Of a stretch of 64,000 nucleotides of DNA, positions 42,338-54,246 are shown one piece after another. Position numbers and translations under genes: made by a program. The stretch's first letter is position 1. Every line of letters begins with the position of its first letter. The notes under the pieces are model-generated. The model saw only the letters and a program-made list of their open reading frames with translations, ran no database searches and was not told the DNA's origin. Source of the DNA: Epiperipatus broadwayi (lineage: Eukaryota > Onychophora > Udeonychophora > Euonychophora > Peripatidae); the NCBI GenBank assembly GCA_028023455.1, contig JAQFVV010013289.1:104660-168659 (forward strand). Direction: 5' to 3'.

Positions 42338-45300
42338 TGTGCCCTTATCTATAGGTCATAATAAGGTAGAATGGTCAATTGCTAAAAAATTTTAAATTTT
42401 AAAATACGTTTGTGTAATATATTGATAATTGTATGATCGATTAGATTTTATAGTACAATTTAAGGCTGAAGAATACCTGGTATGTAAAAGTGTAATGGAT
42501 TATTTTAAAAGAACAGTTAAATAAAGCTTAATTATATCCTTGCTTATGGTTGTAAAGGCTGGCCATATAAAATAATACAGCTATAAATAGTTAAAAGTAT
42601 ATTAACAATTTAATTGTAATGTTTTAAAACTAATAAATTAAATAAACACTATATGTAATATTATAATTATAATTAATATTCAAATTTAATCTAATATTTT
42701 AAAATAAACTTTGGGATGGTGAGAGTTATATTTAGTTCTACATTTTAAATTATTTTCCAAATTTTTATAAAATATATCAGTTTTGGTAATTTAGACCGAG
42801 ACGTAAATTAAAAAGAAAAATCATCTGATAAAGTTAGTAATCATGTGACTGTATATTATATACCTTCACACACACGCTTGTTAGAATATAATAATAAAGT
42901 TTGTGAATTATAAAACTAAATGTAATTGCTATCTATCGTTAAAGTAAAAGTTAAAATATTAAATGTTATTTTAATAATTGTTTTAAAATTTAAATGATTT
43001 TGATAAAACTATAATTGAGTTTAAAAATACTATTCTAAATAATATTTTAAAACATGACGTCATAAATTCTTTATTTTAAAAAGTTTAATCTATTATAAAA
43101 ACTAAAAATGTGTAAATATGTTCGCGCTAAAAAAGTCATTAACCAATCAATGGAGGTATTTTAGCAGACGAAAAATAGGAATTAGACGGAGCGGGAGAAG
43201 GAATGTGTAAGTAAAGGAAGGAGGAACATATTTTTTAGCTGTATAAGATCGTAAGCTAGAAAAGCATTATAAATTTAAAAAAAATTGTATTTATTTTAAA
43301 AGTGTTGTTTTAAAATATAATATTTTGAACTGCCTTTAAATGGAAGGCTAATTTAAAAGATTTCCTACCAGGATTTTTATTCAAGTTTAGCCGAAACCTT
43401 GCAGTAAAAATGGAAATACTAAGGAAAAAAGTACCTAAAGGTATTGATAAAGTAAAAATAATTGTAAAGTGCCTTGAATACAGTTTATTTGTGATCAACC
43501 AGGAAATCATTAGAACTCAGTTAAATATAATTTGGACATTATACAAAAAACTTAAAAGAAAAGTTATTTGCCATCAGGAAAAATTATGACGCACAATTTG
43601 AAAAGGCTAATCCGAAGTTTTTTATTCTTCTCTATGGAAAAATTAAGATGCGTATATCATAAAGAAAAAAATATGTAAAAGTTATAAGGGAGAAAGAATA
43701 TTTGTCTTTTTAAAGGAGACATTACAAAGTATATAGTACCAGAATTTTAAAAGAAGGAAAAAGTTACAGAATAATAATATGAAAGAGCTATTGTGTTGTT
43801 ATGGAAAAAGAACCGAAAAACTTTCTCTAAGAAGAATTAAAAATATTATAAAGTGTTCATTAGAGAAATGCTTAATAAAGATAAAGATTTGGAAAATATA
43901 AATCTAATTTACTTAATGAAATGAATCCATGGAAGCAGAAAAGTTTATTAAATATTTAAATCAAAGTACTGAAAAGATGCATCGTAAAAGTCGCCCGGGA
44001 GAAAATATTAGCAAGAAATATTAGAAGAGAATATTTAGAAGTTTTCTTTATGGGATGAACTAATATCATAATTAATAATTGTATTAAATATTATAAAACC
44101 CAAGGATTATCATTCAAGAATATTTATTGAAAGAAGTAATATTTGTTTTACCTTAAAATTGAACAAGCAAGAGAGGAACATTAAGTGAATGGAAAAGAAA
44201 TGATAAACAATTTTTTTTTTTGGCTTTAGTATGAACAGTTTTTCAAGAAAATTTGATGAAGGAGTACAGTAAATATAGTTTGAATATTTTTTACTAATTT
44301 ATTTTAAAATATAAATGTTATGTGAGATTAGGGAAACATAAAACATAAATTTATTAATATTAAAATTTAAATATAATAACTTGATAAAATTATAGAAATA
44401 GTGTTTAAAATAAAGTGTATGGATGTGAATCTTATATCTACAAGGATCAAATGGATGGTGAAGCCTACGGAACACGATCGAGGAGATAAAGGTCGTTTGG
44501 CAATTTTAATGGTTGTTTATAATGCATAATGTATTTTTTTAGATCATCTATTGATTAAGAATGAAGTGTGAAAGTCTTAATTATATGTACACATTTTATG
44601 CAACATTTTAACATATAATGAGATAGGAGTAATTCGGAATATGCATGCAACAATTTATTTAAAGTATATTAATAATATAATTTAACAGAACAATTGTGTG
44701 ATTCTTTCAAACTTTCATGTGATAAAGTATTCAGATATTTAAATAGTTTGTATATGATTAAATATATGGAGGAAAGTAGTAAAAAGATTTTCTTATAGAA
44801 CAGTGGAATAGTTTTAAAATATTAATGAATTTTATTATTGTTAGTAATGCAGATATGTATTTGTCGATGTACAGTATAGAAAAATCTTGAGAAATAAGAT
44901 CGGATAGTGACTTGGAAGTACTAGGGGAGAGGAAACCAAGATGATGTGTTTTTTTTTAAGAAATAGGAAAATATAAGGGATTTGGATCATATTTAGTTTT
45001 GTGTGATTTAGTATAGTTAACAAAGTCCTATGACTGAACACATATGGTTTGGACAGTGTTTTGCATATCTTTAAACTTTTGATGGCAGAATAAAGCTGAA
45101 GAAATAGCTTTAGCATCGTTCCTATGATAGAGGTTGGTAGACAGGTAAAGGTCACTCCTCCAATACTGTCTTTTAATTCACTGTGCCATGATTGTCAAGG
45201 TATATGACGAGTAATATTCTAGTTGTATTTTGATCCTATGCATCTATCTTCGCTATCCTTATTTCGTGAATCTGCATTGGTCAGAAAGATATTTTCAAAG

Positions 45301-46930
45301 AAATAATGAATAAAATAGAACTGAAGAGATGTTATCGTTTGTGTAAGAATAGTTTATTTGCTTGAATGTATAGAATTGTGTAACTTTAAAATTGAAAGTC
45401 CAAAATATCATAAGGAGAGAAAGAATCATATAATACATTGTAAAATTAATTCAGAAATGAATATAAGATTTTGAAAAGAAATCTAAACCAAGTATTTTAA
45501 AATGATAATAAAATTTGAAATTTTTTTTTTAATTATTAATGTTGGAGGGAATGAGTATTGCATATTTATCAAGGGAAAATTCAATAAGGTATAATAAACG
45601 TATACTTGTGCATGGTATGTTAATGGTTAAAATAATATCATCCAAAGTAAGACTTGAATGAGAATATTAGGATTAATAAACATCAGATAATGAATACTAA
45701 AAACCTAATACCGAATGAAGAATAATGTTTTGACTTTGTAAGATTCCATACAACCAATATGAAACTAAATTTTATTATTTTGTGGAATTTTATTACGAAT
45801 GTAAATTTTGTAAAAATGTAATTTTAATAATATTAGGGATGAAAGGGTTTGTGATAATCATATGAGAAATGCATTTTGTAATAAGCTAACCATAGTAATA
45901 AATCAAGTAATAATACTGTATTTTCTTAAGTGTTTAAAAATAAGATTTAACTAGGAAAAGTAAATAATATTTTGATTTCATTTTATAAACTAATAAACTA
46001 AGTTGAGATATGAAAGTAAGGGATATCCAATGTATATAGTGTAAAAATATTGTTAATTTATTTATGTTGTTAATAAACTTTGTTTTAAATTTGTTTTAAA
46101 GTTTTGTGTCCGAGTTGTTATTTGTCCACATGGATGCATGAAATCACGATACATTTATAATTGAAACAGACATATAAATTTTGCACAAAAGGTAAACATA
46201 AAAGTGTTATAAGACTTTTGAGTATTTATTGGTATGTTAAAATTAAAAGATCATAATTTTATATTATTTATTGGTCATAAGTCAGTTGCCACAATATTAC
46301 ATTAAATTATATGCTAATGTTGCCACACGTATTCTGTTGTCAGATTATTAAAATACTACCACGTACATATTTATTTATTTCATTTCAGGAAGAAATAAGA
46401 TTATATTATATTATTATTGTTATTATTATTTTATTATTATTAGTTGCTGTGTAGTAGATTATGACATAAAATTCCCTTTTCATATTTTACTACCGTAATT
46501 TTAAATCAGTTAGAATACAATTTATGAACCTGAGATTTTATTTTATTTTACTTCATTTAATTAATTAATCTAGATTCTTGTTATAAAGAAGATTAAGATA
46601 TGATTATTATTTTAATCATAGTGAATAGAGCTTAGAAAGTCGTAAGAATACTATGAGTTAGTTATTTGGTATAGTAAAAAGGGGGGATAGTGTTCTTATG
46701 CCATTGAGGTAGTATCGTGTGGATAATGGCTCAATGTAGTCTATCTCGTTCCCCGTATTGTCACTCCATGTCTCATGAAATAGTAAATATTTGTTAATTC
46801 ATTTTAAAATTGAACCGTATTTGTATTTTAAACATTAGAGCTAGTAATCATTTTAATTAATGCTGAATATTTCATTTATTTATTTGTTAACTGAGCTAGA
46901 ACCCATAATATTCGTAATAAACAGTAAATT
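42338..46930 (+). repeat. giant LTR-like repeat, copy A (about 4.6 kb)
   Basis: Starts TGTGCCCTTATCTATAGGTC and runs parallel to copy B (53254-58230) through many landmarks: TAGTGACTTGGAAGTA (about 44907, B near 56090), GTTAATAAACTTTG (poly(A)-like AATAAA at 46072, B at 57195), GGGGGGATAGTGTTCTTATG (about 46682, B near 57826), and CTGAGCTAGAACCCAT (about 46895, B near 58174). The 5' TG start and internal poly(A) signal fit an LTR, though an unusually long one. No internal region of the element follows, so this may be a solo LTR or a truncated copy. The right end is approximate. No continuous frame exists. Confidence 0.7.
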
Positions 46931-46956
46931 TTGGGGTGAGGATGCGCGGGGGGAGG

Positions 46957-46983
46957 TTAGAATATATATATATATATATATAT
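46957..46983. repeat. G-rich patch and short (TA)n at the end of copy A
   Basis: GGGGTGAGGATGCGCGGGGG passes into a TA run. It sits where similarity between copies A and B fades and may mark the end of the repeat. Confidence 0.5.
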
Positions 46984-47209
46984 CCAGTATTAGTGACACA
47001 TACAGTTTTATAAGTTTAACAAATACATAAAGTGTCAAATATAACTTTGCTCATTTGTATTCATCTATATAATTTAAAGATTATAAAATTTCCATTAAAA
47101 TAACACTTCATAATTTCTTTCCCTTTCATGTCATTATAACATTTAATCATATCTTTGTGTGCAAACAATTCCGATTGTGTGTCAATAGTTTATATAATAG
47201 TGGATGATC

Positions 47210-47488
47210 ATCAAATAGAAAGTCATCATATAATACTAAATCATCTATGCACTTTACTACTATTAGACAATGCTTTATTTACCACCTTCTTTTACAGTTT
47301 ACAGTTTCAATTACTCCAGCAATCTTTTTCAGAACTTTATTTCTCCTAAATTAAATTTCTGAAGAAGATTTCTGGGGCAATCAAAACTGTAAACTGGAGA
47401 AGAGAGTTGTAAATAAATCATTCTATAACAGTAGTATAATGTATGGTTGGTTTAGTATTATATGATATACATGGCAATCAAATACAAA
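47210..47488. repeat. long foldback (hairpin), about 130-bp arms
   Basis: The left arm 47210-47333 and right arm 47356-47488 are imperfect reverse complements along their whole length. Matching blocks in order from the loop outward are TTCAGAA/TTCTGAA, AGTTTACAGTTT/AAACTGTAAACT, TTTATTTAC/GTAAATAAA, TACTACT, and ATCATATAATACTAAA/TTTAGTATTATATGAT. The loop is only about 22 bp. A transcript across it would fold into a long double-stranded RNA. A MITE-like foldback element is the plainest explanation. Confidence 0.75.
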
Positions 47489-47781
47489 GTTGTTTTTTTA
47501 TAAAGATGAAATGTATAAATGTCTAAAATTTAATAGCATAACACAGTAGAAAAGAGTTAAGTCATAAACATGAAGCATCTTCTTGATATGAAAATTTTGA
47601 ATTAAGAATGCAAAGTTATGATCTGAAGAAATATTAAATAATGGAACTATGTTAATGTATTATCCTCCATGTAATAAAAATATAAAAGCTAATTATATAT
47701 TTTTATTTTATGGAAGCTACCAGAAATAATATTATGAACGCATCCTTTATCTTTGAGAATATTAGAATTATTATTGTACAG
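47489..47781. other. short non-coding stretch between elements
   Basis: AT-rich, nothing recognised. Confidence 0.5.
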
Positions 47782-49752
47782 GTAAATTGAAATTTACAAA
47801 GTTAAAATAATTCATTCTGTTTCCACTCTTTATAACCAAGGGTGCCACTACACTACTGTCAACTTAGAAAATTTAATTTGTGGTGATCAAAACGTTGTTG
47901 ATAGTTGATGCTCCCAGCTAGACGCAGGGAGAGAACAAGATCTTTAACATTGTTCAGGCTAATGAGGAAAGAACCCAGAGACAAATGACATCCAAAAGCA
48001 ATTATAATTCTTAATACTTTTTTAAATTCCAAAATAAATTTTTGTCAAACAAAATATAAAAGTTTGACTTGAATTCCTCCACCTGGTTTATCAGAGAGTG
48101 TATGTGAGCATTATCATATTAAGCACTTTGACAGATAAGTTTGTTTTTCCCTTAACAATTAAAAAGAATTATGATTTCTTCCTGTCAGTAATTTATGTAA
48201 AAAATTCCAGTTTTTTATTTAAAGATTTCAAAAGAAAATGATCTTGTATGTAAGTCAAAAAGAATGTAGAGTAAACTTCCCCTAAAATCCGGCAAAATTT
48301 CAGGACGTAATAAAGATGTCATATATCTGCAAACACTCATAAGAAATCAACCAATACTACTTAAAGTTGATTCCAATAAAAGAGAAAAGATTACAATTTA
48401 ATGTTATCTTAATAAGAAAAAAACAAAGTGTCTACAATTTAAGAAAATACAACTAAATAATCGATAAATCACTAGTGAAAAGCTTTACAGTTTGCATGAA
48501 ATGCCAACACAGATTAATTAAATTAATTTTAATCAAAAATAGGGAACAGGTGAGTTAAAAAGAAAACTAATAGTAGGTGGAAAATCTTCTAACAATAAGT
48601 AATGATTTAAGGAAAAAAAAAACAATAAGTACAAAATATAAACTCGTAATACACTATCGGACAAATAAATTTAAAATATAAAATTTTAAATCTATGACTC
48701 CAATACATATAATGAAACATATTTATAAAGTAATTAATGCTATTTAATTGATTATACATAATTTATTATAGGGGCATATTTTTTTTATATTAATCTGACA
48801 CATAAGCAAAGAGATTTAGACTAAGAAATTGTAAGCCCTGGTTATAATATAAAATGTTTAATTATTTCTGAGGCATTAATATTCAGTCTGGCTGATTTCT
48901 TCCAGCAAGATGTGCAATGTTCAGGTCTGTATAGTATTCATAATGAAGGTTTGATTTCAATTTACCTGCTTGGAAAAATGAAGGCAATCATTAGAATCAG
49001 TTCTGCACTAGACTTGTAGATTATGTCTATGATGTTACAATTGTGGAGTTCCAGTTCTTCTTTGGATTGGTTTAGCAATGCATACTTTTAGAAAACTTTC
49101 TCATGACACATAGCTTTGGCATGTAAATAAAGGTTTCTATTAGCTCAGGAAATAGTCATTAGTGATTTTCCATTTATGAAAAATATACTATATCAGCAGT
49201 TGCAATATAAGACACAATCTGCAAATATGAAAAATATAAAGCATCCACCATCCATGATTAGGAAATATAAATGTTAGAATATCAGCAATCCACCACTGGT
49301 AAATGTAAAAGCATCATAGAATCACAATCAAAACATGGACCTTTTATATGAAATTGTTATATCCTGCCTAACATTAATTAAATTTTTTTGACTAAGGTTA
49401 ATTTCTATCTCCCACTTAATGTTAATTGAAAACAAAATCAAACCAGCGCTCTTATCTATTTTAAACAATAATTAAATTTAAGTAAATGGAAAAATAAGTT
49501 TCAGCTTTTAAAATAGATTACACTCAACAAAAAAAAGTTATCACAATCCAAACTATTTTTTAAATTAAAACGTTTTTATCATCCATTACTATAATTGAGT
49601 ACATTTGTTATGGCCTGTACACTTAATACATAAAAAATACAAAATTATTAAATATGATTTTCTCTCTGTTTGAAATACTCTAAAATATACATTTCAGTTT
49701 TGGTTTTCTTATGATTGCTTTTGAAGTGGATAAAGTATCTGCTTCAACTGCC
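47782..49752 (-). repeat. 1.9-kb terminal direct repeat, left copy (3' LTR on the minus strand)
   Basis: Parallel with 51232-53137 over its length. Shared landmarks include TTGTGGTGATCAAAACGTTG, GGGAGAGAACAAGATC, ACATTGTTCAG, CAAACACTCATAAGAAATCA, TTTAGACTAAGAAATTGTAA, ATCAGCAGTTG and GATTGCTTTTGAAGTGGATA. Differences are frequent (roughly one in seven to ten by eye), so the element is old. Confidence 0.85.
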
Positions 49753-50383
49753 CCATCATGCCACAAAAATAAATAAATAAAAAAAACATTATTTTATTTA
49801 AAAAAAAAACATTTAACACACAAACCCTCAAAAATAGTGCTGAATGTTTGTCCTCCATTCCGTCATGATATTGAGTTTATTATTATTTTTATTTTTGATA
49901 AAATGTCTTTCTTGACAATCTGTCTTATTTGTGATCAGGTATCATCTACTTTAACTTTGCTACTATATCCTGCTTAATTTTCCATTCCCCTCGAGTTAAT
50001 AATTTTAGATATTTTACTCATTGAACATTTATGAGTATTTCTTTTAGAAAAAAGGCAGAATCTCCTGTCAGTTTTACTGCATATATCTGAAGACCCTTTT
50101 GCTTAAAAAATCACATTTCCTCAAAGTGTCTCACTTTATTATTGATCACATCAGTAATAGTAAATGCAAAGAATCCCAATAAGCTGGTTTTGTAAATAGC
50201 TTCAGTTCTGTTTCAAATTCAAATTGTATAATCCTTTCCTGACCATTTTTTTTGTTTCAAATTCCTGTTTAATACTTATTTATTCTTTGATTTTTTGTGG
50301 AGACTTCTTTACATTATATTTCCATCTTTAATTTATTTCTTTTTTCTACATTTTAATATGCATTCTCTAATTTTTGTACAACA

Positions 50384-50867
50384 TTATCTATCTTTATCCA
50401 GTCTGTACCTCTGTATCTTTATTTCCACCTTATCTGTTTTAACACTATTTTGTTTTAATTCATTTCTCACTTCTTTCACATCATCCTTTACCATCTTAAC
50501 TTCCTGAAATTCTTTAGTCAGATCTTTTTCTATGGGTTCTGTGGCCTCTTGATTATTATCAACTCCTTCCATTTTTTTGCCTTCTTCCTTTCATTTCCTG
50601 TATCATTTCAGCTTTAATATCCTTCAACATTGCTCTATTTTCTTGCATCATGGCCTGCTAACTTTGTTTTATTTACAGTAACTCTTGTTGTATTTCTCTA
50701 AGGTCTTTCATCATATCCTGCTGACATTGTTTTAAGGTCTTTATCACTTTCATCATCATCTGTCTCTCACTTTTTTACCATTTTTATTATTTAGGGATTT
50801 CTGAAAGAAACAGGGCTTTCTTCCAACAGTACACCTGTATTTATTTCTAAATTGTATTCCATTTTCA
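50384..50867 (-). pseudogene. coiled-coil gag-like ORF of the minus-strand LTR element
   Basis: From an ATG near 50865, the minus strand reads MEYNLEINTGVLLEESPVSF and then stops. A second frame follows with a strongly heptad-patterned stretch (KTLKQCQQDMMKDLREIQQE, about 50740-50690, continuing through MMQENRAMLKDIKAEMIQEM). A third frame (50572-50384) continues with KDLTKEFQEVKMVKDDVKEV. No zinc knuckle, protease or RT follows. It is probably the decayed capsid or structural protein of the element, but coiled coil is the only feature seen, so the gag label is inference. Confidence 0.55.
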
Positions 50868-51231
50868 AACAAAATCAAACCCCAACATATCTATATTCCC
50901 TAACATTTATTTTCTATTTTATTTTTTTTCCTTTGATAAAAAATGTCCACTAATATTTATTATTATTATTTATTTATCATTGTTCAAAATAATCTTTTTT
51001 TAGATATCCCAAGGAAAAATGTTATTTGTCTGTTTATTTAATTATTCATTTGAAAAAGACAAATCCATACTCAAGACCAATAATACACACCATAAATAGC
51101 ATAAACTAATCCCTAATACTAACTTTTTTCTCCTAAATCATCTCTCAATTGTCTGAATAAAATCTCACATGAATTTTACAATGTCAAAGTCTCACATTGG
51201 TAGCAATAAAATTTATTTATCTGTTCTACTG

Positions 51232-53137
51232 TTAAATTGAAATGTACAAAATTAAAATAAATTACTCTGTTTTCTTTTTTATCACTGCAAATGCCAGTAC
51301 GTTATTGTCAATCTAAAAAAAGAAATTTATGGTGATCAAAAAGTTGATGTTTGATGCTATGAGATAGATCCAGGGAGAGAAAGAAATCATTAACATTGTT
51401 CAGACAATTGAGGAAAGGACACAGATACAAATGTTAGCCCCAAGCAATTATAATTATTAATACTTTATTAAATTCCAAAATAAATATAAATCCAACAAAA
51501 TATAAAAGTGTGACTGAAAATTTTCCACATGGTTTAACAGACAGTATATATGAGCATTGTGACATTAAACACTTTGGCAGATAAGTTTATTTTCTTGCGT
51601 AAAAATTAAAGACATTTATGCTTTCTTCCTGCCAATTATTTATCAAAATAAATTCCAGTTTCCTTTATTTAGAGATTTTAAAAGTAAACAATGTTGTATG
51701 GAAGTCAATGAACAGTGCAGAGTGAGATTTCCTTAAAATCCAACAAAAAACAGGACATGATAGAGATGTCATATGTTTGCAAACACTCATAAGAAATCAA
51801 CCAATGTGACCTTAACATTAATTCCAACAAAAGAGAAGAGATTACAAGTTTATGTAATTTTTAATAGAATAAAACAATATCTCCATGATTAAAAAAAAAA
51901 ACAGAACTAAATAATCGATAAATTGCTAGCCAAAGATTTACAGTCTGCATGAAATACAATCACAGATTAACTAAATTAATTTCAATCAAAATAGGGGAAG
52001 TTGAGTTAGAAAAAAAAACTAATAGTATCTGCCAAACCTTCTAACAATAATTAAGGATGCAAAAAAAAAACAATAAGTATAAACTTGCAATATACACTTG
52101 GATAAATAAAATTAAAATATAAAGTTTTAAAACTATGGCTCCAATACATATATTAAAAGGCTATTTAAAAATAATTAATGATATTTAACTGATTATACAT
52201 AATTTATTATAGATGCATATTTCTTTTTATATGAAGTTCAGACTTAAGAAAAGAGATTTAGACTAGGAGATTGTAAGCCCTGGTTGTGACATAAAATGTT
52301 TGTTTACCTCTGAGGCATTCATGTTCAGTCTGTCTAATTTCTGCCAGCAGTATGTGCAAAGTTCAGGTTATTATGAAAGTTTTGATTTCCATTTATCTGG
52401 TTGGGAATATGAAGGCAATTTTTAGGATCAGTTCTGGAGTAGGATTTTAGTATAGATTCATGATGTTACAATTGTGGAGTGCCAGGGTTTGTATATGGAT
52501 TAGTTTAGCAATGAATATTTTTAAAAAGGAAAATAGTAGTCAGTAATTTTCCATTCACAAAAAATATACTATATCAGCAGTTGTAATATAAGACATGATC
52601 AGCAATTGTCAAAAATTTAAAGCATCTATCATGTTTAGCAATTATTAACATTAGAATATCAGTAGTCAGACATTAGTAAATGTAAAACCACAATAAAATC
52701 ACAATCAAAACACATAGATTTTATATGAAATTGTTATCTCCCAACTAATATTAATTAAAAAGTTTTGACCAGGGTTAATCTCTATCCACCACTTAATATT
52801 AATTAAAAAAAATCCAACCAAGGATCTTATCTATTTTCATATATTAATTAAATTTGTGTAAATGAAAAAATAAGACTCAGCTTTTAAAATAGATTACAAT
52901 CAACAAAATAAAAATAAAAACTTAATGCAATCCAAATGTTCTTTTTTAATTAAAATGTTTTTTTTATCATTTCTATCTATAATCTAGTATGTGCATTATG
53001 GAAATTACTCTTAATACATATAAAAATACTAAATACTTAAAAATGATATTCTCTCTCTTCGAAAATCTCTAAAAAATCATATTTTAGTTTTAATTTTTTG
53101 ATGGTTGCTTTTGAAGTAGATAAAGAAAAGCAACTGG
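51232..53137 (-). repeat. 1.9-kb terminal direct repeat, right copy (5' LTR on the minus strand)
   Basis: Partner of 47782-49752. The + strand begins TGTTAAATTGAAATGTACAA. The outer end runs into GCAACTGGTTCAATATATAT, that is, directly into the TA array that precedes giant repeat copy B. Confidence 0.85.
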
Positions 53138-53256
<119 letters not shown>

Positions 53257-54164
53257 ACCCTTTTATTTAGGTCAGGATGAATTGTTTATATCAATTTACT
53301 AAAAAAATTATAAATTTAAAAGCTATTTTATGGGCATGATGTATATATTGTGTTGACAATCTTTTTAAAAAGTCTATTTAAAGTAAATAAAAATATTTAC
53401 TGTGTTAAAATTGTAAAAAAAAACAGTCAACTAAAGATAAATTATAATATTGTACGGTTGGGAAAACTGGCTATAAGAAATACTGCATTAACAAGTCTTG
53501 CAAATAAATGTTTAAAGTAAACTTTAAAAGTAATAACTTAAAGTTAAGTAAATAATAGGTTTGTGTAATAAAATTAATATTTAATAATTGAATGTAAAAT
53601 ATTTATTTACTACTAATATTGTGGTAGAAGATAAATATTTGATATTATAATATTGAACTATTATTTTAAAAGTTGTTATATTGTATTATTTTATTTAAAA
53701 AATATTTTTTTTAAAAAATTGAATTATTTAATTTATTTTCAGCTAAAATTATAAGCGTTTCATCTGGGTTGTAAGTCATGTGACAAATAGATATCGGTAC
53801 ACACGTGTTAGCAATTTTTTTACTAAAATTGCAAAACTGTTTTAAAATTCCATTATAAAGTTTAGAATATTATACTGAACTACCATGAGATAAAAATAAA
53901 ATTAAGAAGTATAAATATTAAGTCATGTTTTTATTTATTTTAAAAACGAATGTAATAAGTAAAATTAGATTTTTGTTTTGTTTTAAAAATAACTACATTA
54001 AAAAAAAGATAAAGGTAATAATAAATATTATGATATAATTTTAAAAGTTATTTGAAGTGTTTGGTAGGTGTAAATAAAGTATGAAAATTAACTAGAAATT
54101 AAATAATATAATAAGTAATAAATATTAAATAAATCAATATTTATTTCTAACTTTAATTCTGTGT

Positions 54165-54246
54165 CATTGGTTAGGGATGTAAATAAGCTAGCAGGGCATT
54201 GTTTAGTTTAACCAACCAAGGGAGTAATTTGTTCAGGTATAAAAAT
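54165..54246 (+). promoter_or_regulatory. LTR promoter: inverted CCAAT box and TATA box
   Basis: CATTGG at 54165 (ATTGG is the inverted CCAAT) lies about 70 bp upstream of TATAAAAA at 54238, which is followed by TTGGTGCACAATT and a GAG before an ACT/ACTACT-rich stretch. Spacing is that of a polymerase II promoter inside an LTR U3. Transcription would start near 54265-54275. This segment is missing from copy C. Confidence 0.5.

Larger units (their letters stand above)
47782..53137 (-). mobile_element. LTR-type element with 1.9-kb terminal direct repeats, non-autonomous
   Basis: Two direct repeats (47782-49752 and 51232-53137) flank 1.5 kb of unique sequence whose only coding trace, on the minus strand, is a coiled-coil protein. 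The minus-strand repeat ends ..CAATTTAACA, a CA end as LTRs have. The following ATTGCTACCAATGTGAGACT is where a primer-binding site would lie, but I cannot assign a tRNA. There is no reverse transcriptase, integrase or protease. The arrangement is that of a non-autonomous LTR retrotransposon that keeps a gag-like ORF. It lies back to back with copy B of the giant repeat. Confidence 0.65.

Noticed and set aside
43310-45155. short minus-strand frames (66 and 104 residues) inside giant repeat copy A
   Set aside because: Not conserved in frame in copy B; chance frames in LTR-like DNA.
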